A DNA stretch of 64,000 nt from Branchiostoma belcheri (lineage: Eukaryota; Chordata; Leptocardii; Amphioxiformes; Branchiostomatidae): assembly GCF_001625305.1 (NCBI RefSeq), contig NW_017804131.1, forward strand, positions 2,060,785-2,124,784, written 5' to 3'. The notes below the pieces were generated by a model that did no database searches, was not told where the DNA came from, and worked only from the letters and a program-made list of their open reading frames with translations. How positions within the stretch are numbered: position 1 is the first letter of the stretch; every line of letters starts with the position of its first letter. Below, piece after piece: positions 23,701 to 33,475 of this stretch. Both the position numbers and the translations under genes were made by a program.

Positions 23701-26700
23701 TTGGGAGAACACGTACATCTAGTGAAATTAAGTCATAGATTTTATATAATACGTATCATATGATAGGAAATTCTGACTGAAATTGAATATATAAATTTTA
23801 TAACCCATATTTCCTTAGAAGCCGCGGCAAGGAAAGTAAAGCTTCCCGCTGTTAACATGTTGGAAGATCCTTCTATATTTATGGCCTCCCGATAATTTTA
23901 ATTTTACACACCATTACGTACACAGATGCGCCACTTCCTTCTGTGCCCATTGTAAAATAGCCCTCACGCCGCCTGGCTTACTTGAATATTCTGTAATATA
24001 GCTGCAGCTTCTGTATGTTTAGCCGTAGATCAGGCATTGGTCTCATTCCACTGTGTAACACCCCCACTGCGATTTCTCTGGAAGGGAAATGCATTGGCGT
24101 ATTCTGTAGGAAACCATCTGATCTATTTCGCAGTACTGTTCTCCAAGGTTGCCTGCCTTATCTGGTTTCCGAAAGGCAAGATCTACACAAATGATCCTCG
24201 CGTTTCATGGATGGATGTTTACGACATGCATATCGGTATTTGATCATCTGCAGGTTACTGTATAACCTTTCCTAGCTATGAGTGGACGCATACGTCATGG
24301 AGGGAGGTCAACTCAACACGAATGACAACCGTTTATCGTTCATTATGTTCTGGACAACATTATATATGATGACCATTTAAATTCCCTCAGGCGAAACATT
24401 CCTAGCAATAAGTAAGACTGACAGTTGCCCTTCGTAGTGCCCTATATTTGTATTAATATTTATGAAAGCTTTATATGCCCAGTGCGGTTGAATACGTTTA
24501 ACAACTATTATCTCAATATATAATAGAAGAGATCAACACCACAACGAGCCTGTATCATTCCATAGGCAAATAAAGAACGGGAAATTGACGTTTGTTCTCA
24601 CTAGACGTCGTCCCAGTACAACAGAACGCCATATGGTACATTACATAGGATAACAAGAAATTCTAATCACAGCCAAAATCCAATAATGGCATTCGTATAT
24701 GACAAATGTTTTTAATTACTCATATTGCAGACACAGCCATTGGCATTGCTAAAACATCCCAAATGATCTTAAACATAGTCTTCAGCCAGACGGTAAGGAA
24801 GAGATAGCTGTCACGATGAAAAGTTTAGATTATAACAGTACGTATCAAATCTCTGGTTACAGATTGCGCAACTGAAGATGCTGTGCTGATTCGTCTTCCT
24901 GACGTGGCAAAAACGGCATTGGGTGATACTGCCACATTGCCGGCTAAGTACTCCACCAGTTACAGAGTCATTTCCATCATTTGGCACAAAGTTGACATCG
25001 ACAGCACCTCCCAGCAGAGAAGAAGTGTGTTCTCCTATGTTCCTGACTTGAACATAAGGCGTGCTTATGGCGTCTATAAGGGGAGAGCCCAGCTTGTGGG
25101 ACAAGCCTCCCTGCGGATTGATCGCACGACGGCGGATGACGAGGGGATGTACGCCCTGTCAATCATGACCGACGAACGGGGAACCGACGAGAAATTCATT
25201 CGCCTGGAACTACATGGTTAGTTTGTAGCTATAATTAATTAAAATGGCAGCCATTGTATATAACTGATTTTTTCTTTGGATTACATGTATACTAGAAATG
25301 TATTTTGCCCAATGACGTTGTTTTATCTATCTATCAATTTCTGATGGTATGCGTAATAGGGTTAGCATATGTAGCTTGCGTTTATTGCTATACTTTGATA
25401 AACTACCGAAATGGTTTTCAAGTTCAGAAACCCAAAAGTCGATTTACTAACACATTGATAATGTATGATACAGTCCCACCCAGGCTAGAGGTTGGACCAA
25501 GCAATCCATACATCACTACGTGGGGAAAGACTGTTTCTCTCATGTGTACTGTGAGGGACGCCAAACCCAACATTACATCACTTTACTGGGGAAAAGATGG
25601 CGGAAGAATCGAAGCTAACGGCTACGAGGGGAAGTACTCTGGCGGGAACGCAAAGTCGTCATCATTGGTTATCCGCCACGTCACTAGAAATGATGCCGGA
25701 CTGTACACCTGTTTTGTAGAACACCCCGTGCGGTCTGCTGCTGCAAGTATGATGGTTAGAGTACAATGTGAGTTCCCTATCAATAATTTGTGTTCCTCGG
25801 TACAACATCATTGTCCTAAAATACACAAGCCCTTTGAAAATACATCGTCAACAACACACAAATAATATCAGTAGCGTAGAACTGAGGGTGAATAAGTTAT
25901 GTAAAAGGCGGAGGGTAAAAAAATGTTCAGTCTAGTGTAAGGATCATTAACTGACCATTAGCACATCCTTTGATGTTCGTGACTTGTCGCTGGTAATAAC
26001 ACCGAGCTTTCGCCTCCCATTTTCTGGATTAAGAAGGCTTGGAAGCAGCCTCACACCATATCGATCTTATGTCTGAGTACCCCATTCGTCTGGGTCGCTC
26101 TGTGAGGTCAAGACAGATCTTTTTGATGATCTGCCAAGTGGAACCTCCACCTACTTACCAAATGGAAGTTACAAGCCGCAGACATCCCCAAGAAAAATCA
26201 CAATAGCACTAATATGTTACATTACACCTTGAGGCACCTTTAGAGGTATACTAAGAGAAATTTTTCATTTAGCGTATGGGGCATTGGTTACACTATTTCA
26301 CACAATGATATTGCCAATGGTATCACCATGATATTGCCAATGATATCAATCATTTTAATTGCTTTTCCTCACAGATCCTGCATCTATTATCAGTATTTCC
26401 GACCCTGTAGAAGTCAGCGTTTCCGACCACGTGACTTTCCAATGCGTTGCCGATGGCAACCCCACTCCGAACATCACGTGGTCTAAAAACGGACGACTTT
26501 TGAGTGCCAATTCTTACGTCTTGTCTGGCGATGTTCGTACGAGCTCCCTTGTCCTCAACAGTGTGGACGCTAACGACAGTGGAACGTACTCATGTGCAGC
26601 AACTAACGGGGTCGGGCAGAGGCAGATTCGGACGACAAGACTAGATGTCACGGGTAAGTAATCTTTTAAGCCTGATGTCCTGAAATATCCATCGTAACGC

Positions 26701-28933
26701 AACAAATCATCATGACAAATGTAGTTCATTGCCTTCGTGAGAAGGGTATAAAATCACCCTTACTGGGCTTTAGTGTGGGATACTGTGGATTTAGCGGCAT
26801 AACTCTTGAAGGCATGGATTAATGTTCATGATTTTTGGCAGGCAGGTTACTGTTGGGAGACCAAGGTTGAGTGCAAAAATGGGCTTCGTGGTGGGTCCCT
26901 ACGTCACTGCAGTGGACGGTTGACGGCGCGTCTGTAAATCTGTAGCTGTGGCGATGTTCCGTAGAATACAAAGGGAGAGGAATATAGGGACCAAATTGAT
27001 TATCAAAAAAAGTAAAGAATACACATGTTCGTTTCTCTAGAACAATGTCCCTCTGACGAAGGCATGAGATCTCTGACCTCTAGTTTTTTTCAGTACGAGA
27101 GGTCTCGTTAATCAAATATAGAAACATAAAAAGTATAAGTCACAAACTAATTTGAAGAAAGACATCCCTACGCCTACGTATTTGTAGTCGTAGTTATGAG
27201 GAGAAGCTGCATCTTTGAGTCCGACCTGAACATTTGTTTCCGCAGGCCTTCAAAAAGAAATCACCACCACAGTCGTTGCCATAGTAATTGGGGCCACTGC
27301 CAGCGGTTTGTGGTTCCTCATCTGTCTCTGCCTCCTCATATACTTCTTGAGAAGGCGGCGGAAACAGGAAGAGAGGAAGAAATTCGCCTTTTACTACGAC
27401 ATCGGATCAAGAAGGGATCACGCTACACCTAGTACAAATGAGGGTCAAGACCCAGGGAGACACTCAGCCGCACCAGGTACAAAGCTCTTCCAGATATAGC
27501 CGTCATCACTTTCACATTTCTGGCATCATATAATACACGAGAAAATTGCTTTGGCAGGGCAAAGCTGCCGTTACTAGGAATAGCCTTGACGGGTCTACCC
27601 TGCACGTAACCAACTGAGCCCGGATAAATGGCTATCTTCCCGTAATGGCAATTCGCTGTTTCAGTTCTCACTACAAGGTAGGGGGGGGGGGGGGGTAGGA
27701 AAGCTGTGTGATTTTGAAGATGATTATGTGTTATGGGTGTAATAATGTGTTATGGGTGTAATAATTCACTTATCATAATGCATCTCAGGTAGTTTCCATT
27801 TATTGAAGGGCATCTTCATTATTCTTTTGCCCTCAGACAAACGGGAAAACCAACCGGTGAACCATGATGGCATTAATGATACATTGAGAAAAAACACCCA
27901 AGGTATGAATTAATTTTTTAACGTGTTGTATTCAATGATTGCAGCATGTGGTAATAGGAATTTTCAGAGGAAACTTGGAAATGGGTAGCTATAGTCTTCT
28001 ATTATTCATGTTCCATACACATATTCTTAGTTATTTCCTTGAATCACATGGGCATAGAACGCCGTAGAAGCCGTAGAATTGAATTTGGGATATCAGTAAA
28101 CACAAGAAGAGGAATTTAAAACTCGATGACATACTCTTCAACCCTAACTAATGATTGATGTAAGAGTGTGCTTATAATTTTTCAAATAAAGTGAAAATAG
28201 TCTTCTTTCGTCAATCTACAGAAAGAAGATACGCCAGGGCCATGTATGATTACAAACCCAGAGACGATAACGAGTTACGTCTGGAGGCGGCAGATGTGAT
28301 TGAAGTACTAGAAGGAGAAGCTGGTGATTGGTGCCTGGGTTTCACGGCAGGCAGGGTGGGGCTCTTTCCCTCCAACTACGTCGTCTTCATCTCTGCCTCA
28401 GAAGGTAATGACACTCGAATTATGTTTACCGAAGGAAAACATTGTTTTTGCTGTTTCTTATTCCGTTCCAAACACTGACCTGGTCAATGACCTCCACCAG
28501 GCCATCTGTTACCATATGGTAACTGATGTTGGATTACGTAATGTTGCAGTTTTATAGTAGGAGGGATTTAGACTCTTTTCACCATATATTTGAATGTGTT
28601 TTATTAAGAATTAACAGAGCACGTCGATGAAGGTTAGACATCCAGGTAATACGATATGCCAAAAAACAGTTACTCAAGCAACTTCAAAATCATATCCAGT
28701 TGCTTGAGTAACTGTTTTTTGGCGAATTAACAGAGCAGACCAAATGCGAAGGTAAACATAACGCATCTGCTTTGCAAATGTTATCGTTCTAGTTTTTCAT
28801 TTGACAGACGTAATTTGGATTCATTGATCTGTTATCAGTTTGAACTGTATCTATCCTATTACCAGCGGCTGAGGATGGCCACACCTACAGTGTACTGACA
28901 GAGTGCCAGAAACAGTCCAAGCCCACGGCATGA
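20712..28933 (+). CDS. Ig-superfamily transmembrane receptor with cytoplasmic SH3 domain (8 exons, 505 aa)
   Basis: Joining 20712-20754, 24863-25216, 25474-25767, 26375-26653, 27246-27476, 27837-27902, 28222-28404 and 28866-28933 gives 1518 nt in one open frame. Every junction is GT/AG and phase 1. Predicted layout by residue: signal peptide 1-14, V-like Ig 22-132, Ig2 134-230 (C157, W171, C212), Ig3 231-323 (C254, W266, C304), transmembrane 333-358 with RRRRK stop-transfer at 359-363, linker with YYDI at 373-376, SH3 about 426-479, and a tail with YSVL at 491-494. N-glycosylation sequons are NIT at 165 and 263 and NDS at 297. It should sit in the plasma membrane, bind a ligand or neighbouring cell through the Ig domains, and recruit proline-rich partners inside. 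I know no named family with this layout. The first exon and the weak acceptor of exon 3 are the least certain parts. Confidence 0.85.
21000..23042. other. First part of intron 1, nothing coding seen
   Basis: AT-rich intron sequence. The only structured feature I see is the 12-bp hairpin at 22618-22667. Confidence 0.5.
22618..22667. repeat. 12-bp perfect inverted repeat in intron 1
   Basis: AAGTGACTGCGA (22618-22629) pairs exactly with TCGCAGTCACTT (22656-22667) across a 26-nt loop. Confidence 0.8.
23043..23960 (+). repeat. Landmark L23, copy in block 1 (within intron 1)
   Basis: Collinear with 43135-44025. Shared strings include ACGTAATTGCAGTCATCTAG, GCAGATGACATTCACGG and GCCGGGCCGTCTGTCTTCGG at the 5' end, and TTTAATTTTACAC(A/G)CCATTA at the 3' end. 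The middle is much more diverged. The best-preserved part is the first 170 bp. Confidence 0.8.
24863..25216 (+). CDS. Exon 2: V-like Ig domain lacking both canonical cysteines
   Basis: Acceptor GGTTACAG and donor CATG|GTTAGT bound 354 nt (118 codons), phase 1 at both ends. The domain has the W of strand C (SIIWHK, W55), an R-x-x-L...SLRI strand D/E pattern, and D-x-G-x-Y (107-111) before strand F. The B-strand cysteine position is Ala (TLPAKY, A42) and the F-strand one is Leu (YALSI, L113), so the intersheet disulfide cannot form. The only Cys here, C16, lies outside the fold. Disulfide-free N-terminal V domains are known in CD2/SLAM and CEACAM proteins, so this can be a functional fold. Confidence 0.88.
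25474..25767 (+). CDS. Exon 3: second Ig domain
   Basis: 294 nt, phase 1-1, starting VPPRLEVGPS and ending VRVQ. It has C157 (SLMCTV), W171 (LYWGKD), the D-A-G-L-Y-T-C motif with C212, and the sequon N165-I-T. The donor T|GTGAGT is strong. The acceptor (ATACAG at 25473) has a poor pyrimidine tract. An alternative in-phase AG further upstream would add about 20 residues before VPPR. Confidence 0.88.
26305..26350. repeat. 23-bp tandem pair just before exon 4
   Basis: ATGATATTGCCAATG followed by (G/A)TATCA occurs twice in tandem, ending 25 bp before the exon 4 acceptor and so covering the likely branch-point region. Confidence 0.9.
26375..26653 (+). CDS. Exon 4: third Ig domain (I-set)
   Basis: 279 nt, phase 1-1, between CTTTTCCTCACAG and G|GTAAGT, both strong sites. 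It opens Y-P-A-S-I-I-S-I and has TFQC (C254), GNPTPNITW (W266), and D-S-G-T-Y-S-C (C304), which is a textbook I-set/C2 domain. Sequons are at N263 and N297. The junction to exon 3 gives V-Q-Y-P, the usual linker between consecutive Ig domains. Confidence 0.92.
27246..27476 (+). CDS. Exon 5: transmembrane helix and membrane-proximal tail
   Basis: 231 nt, phase 1-1, acceptor TGTTTCCGCAG, donor G|GTACAA. It encodes EITTT, then about 26 hydrophobic residues (VVAIVIGATASG followed by LWFLICLCLLIYFL), then RRRRKQEERKK, a clear type I stop-transfer signal. The tail contains FAFYYDIGS, a possible YxxI sorting or phosphotyrosine motif. Four cytoplasmic arginines are coded in a row. Confidence 0.9.
27681..27695 (+). 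repeat. G15 homopolymer in intron 5
   Basis: Fifteen consecutive Gs about 205 bp after the exon 5 donor. The length may be affected by sequencing. Confidence 0.9.
27726..27763. repeat. 19-bp tandem pair in intron 5
   Basis: ATGTGTTATGGGTGTAATA is repeated twice without a gap. Confidence 0.95.
27837..27902 (+). CDS. Exon 6: 22-residue cytoplasmic linker
   Basis: A 66-nt exon, phase 1-1, between TTTTGCCCTCAG and G|GTATGA. It reads DKRENQPVNHDGINDTLRK and then NTQ, polar and without a recognised motif. Being a multiple of three with the same phase at both ends, it could be skipped without breaking the frame. Confidence 0.75.
28222..28404 (+). CDS. Exon 7: complete SH3 domain
   Basis: 183 nt, phase 1-1, acceptor TCGTCAATCTACAG, donor G|GTAATG. 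It carries all SH3 hallmarks: A-M-Y-D-Y (429-433, consensus ALYDY), the acidic RT loop DDNEL, DVIEVLE, D-W (W459, first Trp of the binding groove; the next residue is Cys), and G-L-F-P-S-N-Y-V (469-476). The peptide-groove residues Y431, Y433, W459, P472 and Y475 are all present, so binding to PxxP-type ligands is expected. The whole domain in one phase-1 exon fits acquisition by exon shuffling. Confidence 0.93.
28421..28792 (+). mobile_element. Dispersed repeat family F, copy 3, in intron 7
   Basis: It begins 16 bp after the exon 7 donor with TATGTTTACCGAAGG and ends near 28792, in the same orientation as copy 1 (11241-11498). It is interrupted by the foldback insertion at 28622-28723, so it is older than that insertion. 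Confidence 0.85.
28622..28723. mobile_element. 102-bp nested insertion with perfect 26-bp palindrome
   Basis: The insertion is flanked by exact 14-bp copies of GAATTAACAGAGCA (28608-28621 and 28724-28737); uninterrupted family F copies have this site once. Its arms at 28658-28683 and 28698-28723 are exact reverse complements over 26 nt, around a 14-nt loop. The left flank (GAAGGTTAGACATCCAGG) and the arms relate it to the element at 34273-34403. Confidence 0.9.
28866..28933 (+). CDS. Exon 8: C-terminal tail and stop
   Basis: After the acceptor ATTACCAG the frame reads AAEDGHTYSVLTECQKQSK, PTA and TGA (28931-28933). YSVL matches YxxPhi. The residue at -2 is His, so it is not a classical ITIM, but it could act as a phosphotyrosine or endocytic motif. 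I see no AATAAA within several hundred bases downstream, so the 3' end is not located. Confidence 0.75.
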
Positions 28934-30431
28934 CACTATACTACTACATGTACAGTCTTCACGCCCAACTGCAGCGGATTCTGTGTTTGACCATACAGTT
29001 GTCCACCACGGCGTATGAACATACTAAACTAAAAGCGGACGGTCCAAAGACATTGATCGGTAATGAAATACATGTTTTGCATCTAATAATTTTCCTTCGT
29101 TTTGAAATCAAGTTTCAAGTAATTGAATAATTAGTATTAATTATCTAACAGTTAAATGTTATGCCATGTCACATTACAAAATCATTATACACATATGCTC
29201 AGGATATAATGTAGATTACCTTATCCGGAATGGGTAAATATTCATTTGGCTAGGTTTACAGTTATGGCATTAAAGTCGGAAATGTCTAAACTTTAGTCTT
29301 GCTTATTGCTATATTTGGAGGATGTTGTTTTTGGAATCATCCTGTTTAGCAGTCCCTTCCCGTCCCTGTTATGTAGTTCCAATGAGCCATCATAATATAT
29401 TGGTTAAGTATAAAAACCTGATTTATGATAAGAACTGCATGCATATGGTATAAGACTTATCACTTAATGAAAACCTACAGGTCTATTATAATAATAATGA
29501 TCCTTGATCAACAAACCCCCATCATACGTTTACTATGTATTTTGCCTACCAGCGTCTGCTGGAGAGATCTGTGCCTTCAACGTTTTATGATATTAAAAAT
29601 GTAGAAAAAAATGTAAATGTCATTTTCTTTATACATTTTTATGCAGCTTTCACCCATCGTTGTCGATGGCGTCTGCTAACACTTGGGACAACAGACATGG
29701 AAAGAGTTGGCCCTTTACACCAGAAAGTAGACCTTCGAACATCTTTCTCACAAGATGCTTCTTCAATTGAGAATATTGCCACGTTAAAGTGCACAGTACT
29801 GGTGTACTCCTTTAAGCATCTCCCACAGATATTGCCTCAGCGTTATGCATAGGTCATATTACTGACGTCATTCATATATGTAACTTTTGCACCAGGAGAA
29901 ACAAGAAACTATAATTAGTATAAAATCACCATTATGATGTATGATCATGAGCCAGTACATGGAATATGACTTGCACTTAATGACGAAACAGCTGTCTAAG
30001 CAAAGTCGAACAATTTGGAATCTTAAAAATAACAAATTTAAACAAAATAACTCACACTTCCTTCTGCAACTAGCGGTCGGCTAAACTAGTCATATTCTCC
30101 CATATATGCCCATGAAGACTAGCATTCCATATCACACAAGAACGCAATTTCACTGCAAAGGAAGCCATAAGATCTAATCATTAGAAACCCTATTATGCTT
30201 CTATTGCAAAGCTTGGAATCAGACCAAAGGGATATACTATATATTCGGGTACATTGTGTTAAAAAGGATAGTGATACCGATACTGTTATCTAAGACTTCC
30301 TTCTCTTTCATCTCAAAGTAAGTTGCTTTTGAAGCCAACAGGTTATTTCTTTGAACAGACTACATCAAAGTACGGTTTTTAGTAGAGCCATATCTTTTGA
30401 AGTACTAATTTTCTTGCGTTGCGATAAAAAG
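28934..30431. other. Region downstream of the Ig-SH3 gene
   Basis: It probably holds the 3' untranslated region. It is AT-rich, with a short open frame at 29535-29852 that shows no family resemblance. Confidence 0.5.
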
Positions 30432-30622
30432 TTGAGGAAGTGGATTGCAGTGCTCGGAGTTTAATCCCACAGACGCACTGTTGGCTTCAATTCCACTACT
30501 TGATTACTTTTCGATGATAGCCCCGGGACATGGAGACAGATTCAACCTGCAACAGAGCGTGCCAAGGTCAAATGAAGGGCAAGCCACGTCAGCCGCCCTG
30601 CCATTTGTATCTACGCTTGACG
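30432..30622 (+). repeat. Landmark L1, copy in block 2
   Basis: Same orientation as 3830-4059 and 45930-46165. Shared strings include CTACTTGATTACTTTT, GATAGCC, GGGACATGGAGACAG and GCGTGCCAAGGTCAAATGAA. Confidence 0.75.
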
Positions 30623-31870
30623 AGTATTATTCATTGCGCTGTGGATTCTAATATGATACGACTTAGTACGTGTCTACTAGAGTCCTGATTGTTAGGGTAC
30701 TGATTGTTGCTGCAGGATGCCAAGCTACTGCAGCAGCAGAATACAGTGGACTACTACTACCACTAGGGTCCTTCTTACATTCACGCCAAGTCAGAACATG
30801 TGCTGGATAATAGATATTGGGTATAGGTAGTGAATCGCAAGAGTGTACGTACGTATGCCCTAAAGGATGACACAAAAATTGGAAATATGGGTAAAATTGT
30901 CCCCTGTTCCCGAACACAGCAGATTGCCCTATAAAATCCAGATATTGAAAACCATAATTTTTACAAGCCAATCAATATTAAATCTGGGGATGAGCAAGAA
31001 GATGAATAATCTCAATAAACCAAGGCAGAGGAACCAGCCTCAATAATTACAAAGCCTTTGGGGCAGGTTAAATATGAACATATTGGCTTGCAGAATGACC
31101 TAGACCTAGAATCTATAAAACTGATATTTTCCAACATCGATCACCAGCTGCTGAATCTGGGAAACTGATACATTCACGAAGCCAACTATTCATACCATTC
31201 AACATGAAAACGTCGAGACTGTATGTAATTTTCCCCAGTGTAGAATGCATAATGACTCCTTATTGGTCATGTCAACATACTCGTAGAGGAGCAAGGGCAC
31301 AAATTATACCTGAGTCAAATGGTTCAAGATGATTACCTTACCGTAACATTAGCTTCAGCAAAAAGCATTACTTCCATTACTTGTACCTCCGAAGCTCAAG
31401 GGTTCAAGTAATGGGGGCCATGAGGATGTTAGTGAGTATTACTTGAACCATTTTTAGACATTACTCAGAGCTTTGGCATCAATGTACAAAGACTCGTACG
31501 CTTTAGATGAAAAGTGTTGGAGTGCGCAAAACATACGTGCACTGTATTCATCAAGTCTAATTGACATCTATTAAACTTTTAAAAGCCTGCAATTCTGCCC
31601 CTTACAACGTATCTATACAATATGAAATATTACTTTGACCTACCTCACTAACCTCTCAAATATCTTGCTATCAGCGGTAGCAAATACTTTATTCTTATTT
31701 TCGGTGTCTCATTTTGTTCTGACTTCTTTCAAACGTACTTCATACCCTGGATGTTTACAACTAGTGGGCCAGATATGCATAGCTATTTTGGACTTCAAAT
31801 GTACAGCCAGGAACTGGAACTGGCACCGCAAACATTGGGAGAGGAAAAATTCTCTTTGAAGTTCCGGGGG

Positions 31871-32246
31871 GATCACGGAAGGCTGTTTCCTGTGACTGGA
31901 TAGCAAACTAACAAGGTCAGAGGCGACACTTCGGAGACCCATTTGCTGACCTCTGTCCACACAGGGATCAGCCTTACTGAGTTGAATTGGTCCCCAGATG
32001 GAAAAGGGCCGGAACCAAATTTAGACAAACGACACGGGATCACAGAAGAACGATACAAATGGATTGGCAGAATTACCCACAAATGCAATGATCGAGTGCC
32101 CGCCGCTGCGAGATGCGCATGAGGAAGCAACTTGTTGAGAAGAAGCGACGTGTCCCAGATTGTAACATATAGTTCATGTCTGCGAATATTACCAGTGCCG
32201 TTAACGCACCTGAGCAAATCCCCACAGTGGTCATTACTTTTGACCT
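31871..32246 (+). repeat. Landmark L7, copy in block 2
   Basis: Collinear with 47400-47780. Shared strings include GGATAGCAAAC, GGGATCAG, AGTGATCGAGTGCCCG-type variants, GAAGCGACGT, and CAAGTGCCGTTAA versus CCAGTGCCGTTAA. The open minus-strand frame present here is broken in the other copy. Confidence 0.8.
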
Positions 32247-32380
32247 TGAGCCATATATTGTTAGAATAGACTAACAAACCGCACATAAAAAATCTGGAAA
32301 ATTGAAGGGAACTTATAGGGCTTAAAGAACTGTAACGAGCCAAAATTAAGGAAACAGCAATTTAATCCTGTTTTTCCTTT

Positions 32381-32416
32381 AATTTTAAAGATAATTTTAA
32401 AGATAATCTTAAAGTA
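32381..32416. repeat. 12-bp triplication AATTTTAAAGAT
   Basis: Two exact and one variant unit (AATCTTAAAGTA) in tandem. Confidence 0.85.
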
Positions 32417-32524
32417 TAAGATAAGGGGGATAGACCAAGCATCCATACACCAAACTCACCAACAAACGTGACATCGAAGTTACCACGTCCTTATGAGTGA
32501 TGGTTTCGCTTTATATTCACAGAC

Positions 32525-32790
32525 AATAATCTCGTCATGTGCACTTCAGGCAACTCGGTAATTCCTGGAAGGATGTCTGATGGATAAGGAAAATACTTTA
32601 AGTGTAAAAGGATCTTCGTGCGCTGCAATTTACAATGGAACTGCCACCCGTGGGCCCTTTGGGACTTCTGTAGACTTACCAGAGGCGACAAAATCACTTT
32701 TTAGGTTCTTTCCTCTCAACAATAACAGCATCACACTGCTGGATATGACTTATGTATGCCTTGCAGGGATCTAATTTCACCCAAGCAAAT
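32525..32790 (+). repeat. Landmark L7b, copy in block 2
   Basis: Matches 48911-49145 (CTAGTCATGTGCAC versus CTCGTCATGTGCAC, CAGGC, GACTTACCA). The final TTTCACCCAA here appears as TTGGGTGAAA in block 3, a small local inversion. Confidence 0.7.
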
Positions 32791-33011
32791 TTAGGAAGTG
32801 AATTACGAGTTATTAGGATAAACAGGCATTGTGAGTACACCGCCATGAAGAAATAATTAGTCACGCAGATTACGTGGGATGTTCCCTGCTTTCCTCACAA
32901 GTATTGGGTCTGCTTATCATATCTTACATGTCTAATAAAACAGCAAGGCACAGAGTCCAATATAAGGTTCAGGTAGTCTTGCTGCAATCCTGAATGTCAA
33001 CTAGCTGTAGC

Positions 33012-33475
33012 TGCCAGCCCCCATGTGCAGGAGAGTCGTCAGTGTCAGACTTGATATGAGACTCTCCATATGTGGAGGAAGGGCGGATTGCTGATCAGGT
33101 GTTGATGGAAAAGGTCAGTCATTTAGAATTGTTCAAAATGCAGAATTTTAGGAATATAGTAGTCTCTATACATTGAAGTTGTGACACCAGTAGAGTTGGG
33201 TGGGAGTGAGACAAGATTATGGTCTTACTGCAGCCCAAAAATTGAAATTATCCACAAGCGTTGCGTGGTAAGGCGTGGGCAGATACCGCATCCTACGCGT
33301 AATATGTATTGACAGGGCCTGGTAAGGCGGGGTTTTTATCTTCCTAAGGTATGTGTGCTAACCATGCTAATTTCTTCCGCCTCCTCAGTCAAGCTTTTAC
33401 ATTGGTCTCGCACAACCGTTAGATGTTAGCAGTTGTTCAACCTCCATATATCAGGCAAGAGGCTGGACAACTGTG
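33012..33475 (-). repeat. Inverted partner of 36700-36790
   Basis: The reverse complements of 33012-33045 (GCTGTAGCTGCCAGCCCCCA) and about 33450-33475 (CAAGAGGCTGGACAACTGTG) resemble the plus strand at 36755-36790 and 36712-36735. The pieces are spaced differently, so this is a decayed inverted pair. Confidence 0.5.

Noticed and set aside
31873-32343. Minus-strand open frame of 156 codons
   Set aside because: It coincides with landmark L7. The block 3 copy has several stops in the same frame, so it is probably chance.
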